A stretch of DNA of 48,806 bases from Candidatus Hodarchaeum mangrovi (lineage in GTDB: Archaea; Asgardarchaeota; Heimdallarchaeia; Hodarchaeales; Hodarchaeaceae), in contig JAEOUE010000030.1 of assembly GCA_016839515.1 (NCBI GenBank), positions 1 through 48,806 of the forward strand, in the 5' to 3' direction. This document shows positions 16,827 to 25,231 of the stretch, in pieces (the first letter of the stretch is position 1; each line of letters starts with the position of its first letter). The position numbers and the translations under genes were made by a program. Below the pieces are notes generated by a model. The model was not told the DNA's origin. It worked only from the letters and a program-made list of their open reading frames with translations, and did no database searches.

Positions 16827-18239
16827 TTAAACCCAATCTCCGGAATTTAGCTTCTGTGGTAAATAAGTACTAGTCATAAAACGCCAATTTTTTCCAGCCA
16901 ATGCCTGAATTTCCGCTTTCATTCCTGTATCCTTCATAATTCTAATTTGTTTATCCCATTCTGGTCTTGATTTTACAAAATCCTCTTGAAGTAAATCATC
17001 AGCACGCTTTATGTCATTCTCAGTCATTTTTATTAATACTGACCTAGGTATTTGATATTCCTTGATGTCAGATGGTAAGAGACCTAACCATTTAATCTCT
17101 GGTACAGCTAATTCAACACTTTCAAAGCTAAGTGCCTTACTTCCTATTGAATAAACCCTTAAAATATCTAATCCATAGGGGTCAGCGTCTAAAAAACCAA
17201 GAATTGGAATAGAAAGATCTTCATGAATTCTTTTTATAAACATTCTTGTGGCCATATCAGGTTGTCCAGATGCAGTCACTAGAATACATGGAAGATAGTT
17301 AAAGAATTTCTCTTCTGCTAAGTCCTGAAAAACCGCATCCTTTTCTATAACAAGCAAAAATTCTGCATCACTTTCAAAGTTTTCAACTTGATCCAACATT
17401 GGAGTTATAGCATGTCCTCCCAAACCCTGTGTACAGTCGATTAAATCTCCCCCTTCTGTGAAAGATAACCTTCCAATTACTTTACCCTTCGCAGAAGCTA
17501 TAACGTTAATCGAAGGCCTTGAAACTCTTATCAAAGCAGTCAAATCTTCAAGAAGGCCATCAGATACTCGTTGATTACCGAAGAGATTGACATCACGGTA
17601 GAATAAATGGCGTTTTGTTGCATGTTTTCCAGTTTCTAAAATCTCACTAATGTATCTCATTAATCCAGTTAATTGAACAACACTCTGAACACTACTTAAA
17701 TGCCTAAATTGTCTATCAACAACATGACTACCTAACAACACCAATTTTGAAACATCATCATAACCTACATTATCTGAGCTTCTTGAAGGAATCTTGAAAG
17801 CTGCAGTTTTAGGATCAGTAGCGATTTCCTCTAAAAACATTCTAGCTACCCTTTGTACACGTCTTCGTGATTCCTCAGGTTTAACATTATCTACCTGCAG
17901 AATTGAATATGGTAAATCATAGAATTGCTTGTCCAATCCTTTTCGCAAATCTCGAACTTTTGTCAAATCAACAAGGCGTCTGATACGGATAATTAATTCT
18001 TCATCTTTCCACTTAGCATCCCATATATCATTAAAATTTTCTTTAGATAGCTCTAGTAATCTTTTATCTTTTTTAGAACCAAAAAATAATTTTAAAGGCT
18101 GATTTTTTAGATTGAGGTCACTCTTTATACTTTTACCCAAATCAGATAAATTCATGCTATTATCTATTGTTTTAGAATAAACTTTGTTTGTGAATGCATA
18201 ATCCTCTATTATCACTTTTTTGGTAAATTTCTCACTCAT
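16827..18239 (-). CDS. top6A: DNA topoisomerase VI subunit A, Spo11-like, with N-terminal extension
   Basis: This 470-residue subunit cuts and rejoins both DNA strands. The winged-helix (5Y-CAP) domain starts near residue 120; the catalytic tyrosine is Tyr214 in ATKRHLFYRDVNLFG. The Toprim domain shows Glu299 in LLVIEKDAVFQ and Asp351/Asp353 in DADPYG for Mg2+. The C-terminus (IKWLGLLPSD, MKAEIQAL, YLPQKL) is strikingly like eukaryotic Spo11. Residues 1-90 are extra compared with usual archaeal A subunits. They show strands KKVIIEDYAF and VYSKTID, helix LSDLGKSIKSDL, strands PLKLFFGSK and RLLELS, and a final strand ELIIRIRR, a beta-grasp order. The ATG lies 21 bases after top6B, forming the last topoisomerase gene of the cluster. 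Confidence 0.95.
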   Translation of the reverse strand: MSEKFTKKVIIEDYAFTNKVYSKTIDNSMNLSDLGKSIKSDLNLKNQPLKLFFGSKKDKRLLELSKENFNDIWDAKWKDEELIIRIRRLVDLTKVRDLRKGLDKQFYDLPYSILQVDNVKPEESRRRVQRVARMFLEEIATDPKTAAFKIPSRSSDNVGYDDVSKLVLLGSHVVDRQFRHLSSVQSVVQLTGLMRYISEILETGKHATKRHLFYRDVNLFGNQRVSDGLLEDLTALIRVSRPSINVIASAKGKVIGRLSFTEGGDLIDCTQGLGGHAITPMLDQVENFESDAEFLLVIEKDAVFQDLAEEKFFNYLPCILVTASGQPDMATRMFIKRIHEDLSIPILGFLDADPYGLDILRVYSIGSKALSFESVELAVPEIKWLGLLPSDIKEYQIPRSVLIKMTENDIKRADDLLQEDFVKSRPEWDKQIRIMKDTGMKAEIQALAGKNWRFMTSTYLPQKLNSGDWV

Positions 18240-18260
18240 TTTAACCGCATCATAAATAAT

Positions 18261-21200
18261 TTATTCATTTCTACTATCCATATAAGATTCTATACGACCC
18301 AACACTTCTTTTTTTCTTCTAAGACGTACACGTGATTTAATTTGCTTTATTTTATTAGCTGAAAGTCCATATACGGTTTTAAGATCTTCTTCAGGCCAAT
18401 ATAAAAAGTCGATTATTCTAGACACTCCTTTTTTGACCAATTCCTCAGCAACAGGTATCGGAAGATTTGCTAATCTAACAACTGGATTTTCTAAATCACG
18501 AAGACAAGCATTAATTAATTTTGAAGGAATTATATCCTCTGGAATAAAATTATTTCTTTTGAGATGAAAATATAAATCTTCAATATTATCGATGCCCATT
18601 TCTTTGAAAACTTCAATGTATTCTTCTGGAATTCGTACTAAATTCTCTATTGGTGTCCCTAAATTCTTCTTTCTTTTCATTGCTCCAAGATCAATTTTTC
18701 TTAAACGAGAAACTTCATACCGCTTAATTTCTAATAAATCTGCTAATTCATCCTTATTCCAAAATAGAAATTCGATAGTTGATGTAATCCCAGCATTGAA
18801 TAGAAGGGGAATTTTTTGAGGAGAAGTTTCTTGAATATTAGGTAAAATTGCCACAGGTTTTTCAAGCACTCGTTTAATACTTTCAACTGAATTTAAAAGG
18901 GATTTTGGAACCTGTTCTAACTCAAGGCGAAAATAAAGATCAATTACATCATTAATTCCGAGCTTTTGAATCTGTTCCAGTTGATTTGTGGTGAAAGCAC
19001 GTAAAGAAGATAATTTTACTCTGAATTCAGATTCGCTTTTTTTATGAGTAATTATACTAACGAGATTCAAACTATCTCTGGCTCTATTATATTCTTCTTC
19101 GCTAATATTCATTGGATTTTCAAGTTGAGAAAATTCAGTTTGTATAAATTGAAATACAGAGGTTATTCCATTAAAAGCTAGTGGAATAACATACTGAGAA
19201 GGTAGTAACGAATAGTAAGCTAGTGAGGAATTGAGTGCGTCTTTTAAATTAGCTAGTCGAGACTTTAGTTGATCAGATAATGCTAAATTTTCGATCTCAA
19301 CAAAAACAAGATCCTCTAGTACTTTTATACCTAGTTTATTCAATTCCTCAAAATCAACATATCCAGATTCTATATATCGATCTAATGGTGTGGCATATTC
19401 CATTATATCACTACTAGATTGAATATCAAATCCCATTTTCAATTTCCTAATTTTTTCCTTATCCTGCCCCAATATTTTGGCTAAAGTATATGAAGGAAGG
19501 AAAAACCAATCGCTCATAGTGTTGATACCTTGATTGGAGAGTTTTCGTAACTCAGCTAGTGATAAACTTTCTGAAAGTCTATTAATTGGACTTTCGAGAA
19601 GAGAAAACAATTCTTTATGATTTTCAAGCTTAAATTCTTTACTATCATGTAAAATGATTTCTTGAACCGATGTAATTCCTTGGTTTTCCAAGTTTTTAAT
19701 ATCAGATTCGGATAAAAGAGAAGATAGTGTTTCTAGATGAATCATCTCTTCTTCTAAGCATTTTAATATTTCAGCCATTGATAAACTTGAGAGAAATGCT
19801 CTGATCTTTGGAAGAGAGGTTGAAAGTTTTTCAGCAAGTTCTTTAGGATCAGTTAAGAAAAATTGATTTACTCGCAATATTGAATGTTCCCGTAATAAAG
19901 GAAGCCATTCGCTTGGAAGTTTTGGGAAAAAACAAACTGGAATTTGTGTGAATTGATAGAGGATGGAAAAATCAATATCCTCTAGTTCATGTAAAAATTG
20001 ATTTGGATTCGTTTCTAAAATCTCTTCTAATTTTTCATCTGTAGTAACATAAACATCTCGTAAAGTAAGGATTCGCTTCTGTTTTAACTTCTTAACCTCT
20101 TCTGAATCAGGAGCAAGAGTCAAAGATAAAGGTAAGGAGATTAAAATGAGTAACTTCTCCCAGCTCTCTTGGGGTACTTTTATTTTCCGATCTCCCTTCT
20201 TTGATATATATAAATCATCACTAGAATGATTCAAAAGTTCATAAAGGGTACTGATCTTTTCTTGTTTGAGTCTATCTTGATAGACTGTAGGCAAATCAAT
20301 TTTCGAAAGAGGAATTCGTTTCAAAAGATTCAGAATTTCGTCTATGTTATAGGATTCTTGGATTACCTTAATCTTATCTGAGGGAATTTTAGTTTTCTTC
20401 TCTAATTCTTCTGGTGACGCCATAAGAAGATCTAAGATTGTTTCGATTTTATTGCCTCTTAACGTTCCAGATTCATCACCCAGAATTATCGGACTAATTT
20501 CTATAGGCATATCGAGCGTGGTTCTAATTTCTTGGATCTCCTCCCATTCAATATCACTTTGCTCAATAGATTTGGGGGTAGCTACATAATAAAGATCACC
20601 TAAACTTTCGATACCAATCCGTGCAAGCTTTTTAATCATTCTTTTGTTAATTAATGAGATTTTTGTAAGGGGAATCATCTTTTCTTCCTTCAATGATTCG
20701 ATGTTTGAATAATTCAAGCTTTCTTTCATCTCTTTAACTCGATTGGTCTCCAATTCTAATGAATTGATAAGCTTCTCATCTGTTGTTGTCAAAAAGTCAT
20801 AAAGTGTAAAAATTCCTTCATCGGCCAAGTTTTTTAGATTTTCATGAGAAAGACCTTCCAGGATCGATATAGAAGTATCAGTTGACTCTTTAATCTTAAT
20901 AAGGTTTATTCTCTGTCTTAAATTTGCAACATTCTCTGGAGGAGTTTCTAAAACCTCTGAGAGTTCTTCTTCTGAGGTTATTAATAAACGAAGAAGGGTG
21001 TCTATTTTCTTTTTTATTAAAATCCTAATATATTTATCAGCAATAATACCACTTATGAATGAGACTGGAAGGTCTAATGCTTTGATCGCCTTCTCAACGT
21101 ATCCCCAATCAAGATCATCATCTTCATCTATCATATCCTCAGAAGCACTGAAATAAAGATCTTCTACCGTTTCTATTCCATAACCAATTAATGTTGTGAT

Positions 21201-24200
21201 TGTTTTACGATTATAGCCAGCAATGATTTCAAGAGGCATGCCTTGTTCTTTAATAGCAATTGCCTGTTTAAGTTCTTTTACTTTCTCTAATGAAATTTTC
21301 AGAATTGATTTTAGCTCCTCCTCATTCCAATATATTAGCTTTATAATTTGATCGATTCCATTTTCTGCAAGTCTTTCCAAGCCATCATGGGATATACGAA
21401 CACTTGATTTAGCTCCACTACTGCTCTGAAGCTGAAGCATTGCCACAGGTGTCTCTAGAATTCGTTGATAACGCTCAACTTTTTTCCATTTCACTCCCAT
21501 AACTCCAAAAACTTCACGTCTGGCACAAAAATATAGATCTTCAACTGTTTCAAATCCTTTAGAGATTAAAATTTTAATTTCATTGTCATCAAAAACTCCT
21601 AGGCTTATGAGTGGCATACCATTTGAGAAGGAAACAAATTCCTTTAACAATTCATCAATAAAAGTCTGATCCCTACCAACAATTTCAGCTAAATCTTTTC
21701 TAGACCATGATAAAAGATCAATAAAAGTATAAATTCCGTTAGAATAGAATGAACTAATCCATTTAGATTTAATTTGAGAAATTAAAGATATTGGGGTTCT
21801 AAAGATTTTATATAACCTGTCTTTCTCTTCTATAGTTAACCCAGTAGAAGGCTGATCACTATAAGGTAATGAATAATAAATTTCTTGAAGCGATAGATTT
21901 TCATCAGTTAATTGCTGCAATTTAAACTTCTGTAGAATTGTTGATATGGCAGAAACAGGGATTGCTTTAACATTAACACTTTCTCTAATTCTTTCTAAGG
22001 TTAATGTATTCTTAATTTTGTTAATATGCTTATAAGGAATACCAGTTTTATAATGTAATTCAGAATCATGCCATATTAAGAAATCTAATATTCTAGAGAT
22101 TCCAACATGATGAAAAATGAAGTAAAAACGGTTTGGGATAGATAGAAAACAAATTGGAAGATTCAGAGCATTTAAAATATTTTGGATTTTTTCATTTAAC
22201 CTTACAGGTTTAATTTTCTCATCATTAACAACAGATTGTAGTTCCTCAAGACAATAAATATTATTCTTTTCAAGCTCAGAGAGTTCTTCCGATGATAAAA
22301 AAGGTATTGGAGATCCATAAACTCGTTTAATACTTTCTAGTACTAGAGGGTTAAGATTCTTAAATTTTAAGAGCTTTTTAGAAGGATATTTAATAAAATC
22401 AAAGACTGTTTGAATTCCAATTAATCTTAGAGCATTCTCAAGCTGTGGATCCAACCAATAAGCATTCTTTGTTGGAAAGAATTCTGCACTTTGTTCGATT
22501 TCGACCAATAGTTCATCCTGTTTCTGAGATACAAGTTTATCCACTAAACCTCTCACAATTAATAAGTCTTTTTCGTTTGCTAAAAGAAAATCAATGAGTC
22601 CTTTAACCTGGATCCTTTCTAAATCGGATTTCATAGAGATTTGAATATTAGTATACTTAAGTAAGAGTTCTTCAGTGTTTAATTCCTGAATGCTATCAGC
22701 TATCAACCTTTTAGATTGAAAAATTAGATTTTCTGCTAATTCTTGAATTTCTGCAAGTTTTTCAGAAGGAGTTTGTAAAAATTCACTAATTTTGGAAATA
22801 TTCCTCCCTCTAAGGCGGGGAGTAACACGATAATCCATCCATTCAAACGTTGCTGCTCCTATTACCTTGTTTTCATCAATATAACCCTGTTCGATTCCTT
22901 CCCGAATATTTTGTTTAATCCCTTCAAGAAGTTGAATTGAGAGGTTTGGCACATTACTTAGTTTTTCAGGAAATGTCATTAGATATTCGAAAATATTTGT
23001 AATTTTAAAAGATCTCAGTCCTTTATCAATATCTGGAGTAATCCAAGAAATTTTATTCAGATCAATGGAATCAACGGGAAAATCAATCAAAATAAGCGTT
23101 ATTGCTTTTAATTTTAACTCATATATTAATTTCTCCTGGAAGAATTCTACCAAACGAAGTTGGGAAATGGGAGTAACAAAAAAATCTAATGTTGAGACAA
23201 TCCATCGTTTATTTAAAGCACGATGAATCCTAGGAGCTTCCTTATATTTTCCATAATCATTTTCGATGATTTTACTAAAAACTTCAAAATCTCGCATTGC
23301 AGGAGCTAGTTTAGATCGTTCTTCACTGGTAACTGTCCTTCTCTTTATAGTTAAAATTTCATTTTCACTAAAACCAGTTATCTTGCTTAATTCAGCACTT
23401 GAAGCCTTTAAAAATTGATATATTGTCTGAATATTATTTTCTACAAGCATGGCATAAGTTTCAGGAAGTAACCATTCACCTATATTGGAAATAAATGGGC
23501 TAGGAGGATATGACCTACGAATATGACGAGGAACAGCTGACGCAAGAGCTTTTTCAAGCTTACAAGTTTCTTCAGAGGAATTGAGTAAAAAAGGAGTGGG
23601 TGTTCCCTCTAAAATATGAGCGAGGTTGATAATAACTTTAGGAGCTGCACTTTCAAATCGTGATTGCCTTTGTTTCTCTCTTCTCTCTCTTTCCGCCCGT
23701 CCAAGATGGTGACTTAACTCTCTTGCGAGTTTCTTTAGAACACGCATAATTTCCTCTCTAAGCTCATCTACATCTGCAATATACTCCTTACTTGTTTCAG
23801 GAAAAGGTATTTTAGAAGAAACAACAGAAACTACAATAGCTATTGGTGATTTTGATATATTGATCTTATAATTCTTCCAGTTCATCTTCTGAACACATTT
23901 CGTTATAATATCATTACCAGCCCCAAATAATAAAGGGATTCGATTCGCAAATCGATAAATTCGTGGATTCCCTGATTTTGAAGATTCGTCTTTTGACAGA
24001 ATGGTTCCACCATAAGCAAGTGCAGATTCAATTATAAATGGGTGACCAGAATAGGCGGAAACGTCTCCTGTAGCTGAACGGACGAACTGAGGAGACAGTT
24101 CTTTCTCAATACCCTTTGATAGGAGTTCTGAACCTAGTGGTGATAAGGAATCTCCACTTGGTCTCCTAAATGGAAAATAATTTTGTTTTCTTCGCCTTTT

Positions 24201-25214
24201 AGGATCTGAATCAGGTATAACAAATCCTTCATGGACAATTCGTCTGATATCACTTGTAGAAAGTTCATTAGGAGAAAGATCATGAGATACCTTAATGAAG
24301 TCTAAAAATTCTTTTGCAGTTTTTTCGCCAATCCCTTGAAAATGATCCTGAAGAAAATCGACCATAGTTGAACTAGTAGTTACCGCGAGCTCCCGTTTAA
24401 ATTGAGTGATGTCAGTACCCCAAGGATGAACCTTAGCGAGCTGTGGATATGGAGGCATTTCTTCAACAACTCTTTCAAGAATTTCAGGGGTATCTGAATC
24501 AGGATATGTTATATAGAAACTAGCATAAGGTGTAATCAGAGATAGTTGAGAGAAATATTCACGAATCCACCGAGAAGCTAAATTCCATGACCCAGTGAAT
24601 GTAACTGTTACCTCTGTTCCTGAACCAATGATCGCTTCCGTAGTAGTCTGAGGGATTTCTCGTTTATTTATAATAATTGGTTCATTTTCAGCAAGATTAA
24701 TCATCAACTCGTGATAACTTGTAAAATCTTCATTTAAATGCTTCGATTTAATAATTAGAGGTAGATCAACTGAAGACATGGCATTTAAAAGAACCATTTT
24801 AGCACCCAAACCAAATCGCCCACGAGATTGGCGAGAACCATAATTACTGCCAGTCAAGACTCTACCAAAAAGAGGAGGGATAAATTCGCTTTCAATACCA
24901 CTCCCATTATCTCGTACGCTTAATCTTAGAAAATCTATTTTCTCTGATGACTCAAAAGTTTTTATATTCAGAAGCTTAGCGATTTCTTCCTTCATTAATC
25001 GTTGAATCACAATATGGAGTTCAGGTAAATGACCAACACGTTCAGCTGCATCTAAACCATTTTCCACAAGCTCACGAACACTTGTAAAGACAACTCGCAT
25101 TGTGTTATCAAAGCCTGCGATTGCCTTATTATCTTGGAAAAAATCGGCTGCTGACCTTTTAACTACTTTCTCTCTTGCAATAGGCTCTTCTTTAGCCTTA
25201 GCAGCCTTACCCAT
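18261..25214 (-). CDS. top6B: Giant DNA topoisomerase VI subunit B with C-terminal HhH-like repeat array
   Basis: Normal Top6B (about 530-660 residues) binds ATP, dimerises and drives strand passage. Here the protein is 2317 residues. Core: GHKL ATPase with ELVENGLDA (Glu48, Asn52), RDNGSGI (Asp102) and RGRFGLGAK (131-139); the H2TH region (about 280-310, FQGIGEKTAKEFLDFI); and the transducer to about residue 520 with SSKIPF as the likely switch-lysine strand. From about residue 580 to the end, roughly 27 diverged units of 50-75 residues follow, each with a GIxTxxDFL/DLYF helix and a later I-x-x-I/L helix. This looks like tandem helix-hairpin-helix DNA binding. The ATG at 25214 has a GGTGG ribosome site and sits 17 bases after gyrA. 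One uninterrupted frame argues against an assembly artefact. Confidence 0.95.
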   Translation of the reverse strand: MGKAAKAKEEPIAREKVVKRSAADFFQDNKAIAGFDNTMRVVFTSVRELVENGLDAAERVGHLPELHIVIQRLMKEEIAKLLNIKTFESSEKIDFLRLSVRDNGSGIESEFIPPLFGRVLTGSNYGSRQSRGRFGLGAKMVLLNAMSSVDLPLIIKSKHLNEDFTSYHELMINLAENEPIIINKREIPQTTTEAIIGSGTEVTVTFTGSWNLASRWIREYFSQLSLITPYASFYITYPDSDTPEILERVVEEMPPYPQLAKVHPWGTDITQFKRELAVTTSSTMVDFLQDHFQGIGEKTAKEFLDFIKVSHDLSPNELSTSDIRRIVHEGFVIPDSDPKRRRKQNYFPFRRPSGDSLSPLGSELLSKGIEKELSPQFVRSATGDVSAYSGHPFIIESALAYGGTILSKDESSKSGNPRIYRFANRIPLLFGAGNDIITKCVQKMNWKNYKINISKSPIAIVVSVVSSKIPFPETSKEYIADVDELREEIMRVLKKLARELSHHLGRAERERREKQRQSRFESAAPKVIINLAHILEGTPTPFLLNSSEETCKLEKALASAVPRHIRRSYPPSPFISNIGEWLLPETYAMLVENNIQTIYQFLKASSAELSKITGFSENEILTIKRRTVTSEERSKLAPAMRDFEVFSKIIENDYGKYKEAPRIHRALNKRWIVSTLDFFVTPISQLRLVEFFQEKLIYELKLKAITLILIDFPVDSIDLNKISWITPDIDKGLRSFKITNIFEYLMTFPEKLSNVPNLSIQLLEGIKQNIREGIEQGYIDENKVIGAATFEWMDYRVTPRLRGRNISKISEFLQTPSEKLAEIQELAENLIFQSKRLIADSIQELNTEELLLKYTNIQISMKSDLERIQVKGLIDFLLANEKDLLIVRGLVDKLVSQKQDELLVEIEQSAEFFPTKNAYWLDPQLENALRLIGIQTVFDFIKYPSKKLLKFKNLNPLVLESIKRVYGSPIPFLSSEELSELEKNNIYCLEELQSVVNDEKIKPVRLNEKIQNILNALNLPICFLSIPNRFYFIFHHVGISRILDFLIWHDSELHYKTGIPYKHINKIKNTLTLERIRESVNVKAIPVSAISTILQKFKLQQLTDENLSLQEIYYSLPYSDQPSTGLTIEEKDRLYKIFRTPISLISQIKSKWISSFYSNGIYTFIDLLSWSRKDLAEIVGRDQTFIDELLKEFVSFSNGMPLISLGVFDDNEIKILISKGFETVEDLYFCARREVFGVMGVKWKKVERYQRILETPVAMLQLQSSSGAKSSVRISHDGLERLAENGIDQIIKLIYWNEEELKSILKISLEKVKELKQAIAIKEQGMPLEIIAGYNRKTITTLIGYGIETVEDLYFSASEDMIDEDDDLDWGYVEKAIKALDLPVSFISGIIADKYIRILIKKKIDTLLRLLITSEEELSEVLETPPENVANLRQRINLIKIKESTDTSISILEGLSHENLKNLADEGIFTLYDFLTTTDEKLINSLELETNRVKEMKESLNYSNIESLKEEKMIPLTKISLINKRMIKKLARIGIESLGDLYYVATPKSIEQSDIEWEEIQEIRTTLDMPIEISPIILGDESGTLRGNKIETILDLLMASPEELEKKTKIPSDKIKVIQESYNIDEILNLLKRIPLSKIDLPTVYQDRLKQEKISTLYELLNHSSDDLYISKKGDRKIKVPQESWEKLLILISLPLSLTLAPDSEEVKKLKQKRILTLRDVYVTTDEKLEEILETNPNQFLHELEDIDFSILYQFTQIPVCFFPKLPSEWLPLLREHSILRVNQFFLTDPKELAEKLSTSLPKIRAFLSSLSMAEILKCLEEEMIHLETLSSLLSESDIKNLENQGITSVQEIILHDSKEFKLENHKELFSLLESPINRLSESLSLAELRKLSNQGINTMSDWFFLPSYTLAKILGQDKEKIRKLKMGFDIQSSSDIMEYATPLDRYIESGYVDFEELNKLGIKVLEDLVFVEIENLALSDQLKSRLANLKDALNSSLAYYSLLPSQYVIPLAFNGITSVFQFIQTEFSQLENPMNISEEEYNRARDSLNLVSIITHKKSESEFRVKLSSLRAFTTNQLEQIQKLGINDVIDLYFRLELEQVPKSLLNSVESIKRVLEKPVAILPNIQETSPQKIPLLFNAGITSTIEFLFWNKDELADLLEIKRYEVSRLRKIDLGAMKRKKNLGTPIENLVRIPEEYIEVFKEMGIDNIEDLYFHLKRNNFIPEDIIPSKLINACLRDLENPVVRLANLPIPVAEELVKKGVSRIIDFLYWPEEDLKTVYGLSANKIKQIKSRVRLRRKKEVLGRIESYMDSRNE
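18264..23477 (-). repeat. Protein-level repeat array encoding about 27 HhH-like units in Top6B
   Basis: Codons for residues about 580-2317. Unit cores (GI-like turn before the DLYF/DFL helix) fall near residues 594, 737, 805, 869, 932, 985, 1038, 1099, 1160, 1220, 1286, 1346, 1404, 1467, 1534, 1589, 1653, 1714, 1778, 1846, 1897, 1962, 2016, 2086, 2142, 2207 and 2263. Examples are GIETVEDLYF, GITSTIEFLFW and GVSRIIDFLYW. The DNA copies are strongly diverged, so the array is old and not a recent slippage product. Confidence 0.8.
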
Positions 25215-25231
25215 GATATTACCACCTAATT

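Noticed and set aside
18264..23477. Assembly artefact or microsatellite expansion as the cause of the long Top6B
   Set aside because: The units are strongly diverged at DNA level, the frame has no stop over 6.9 kb, and neighbours on both sides are tightly packed.
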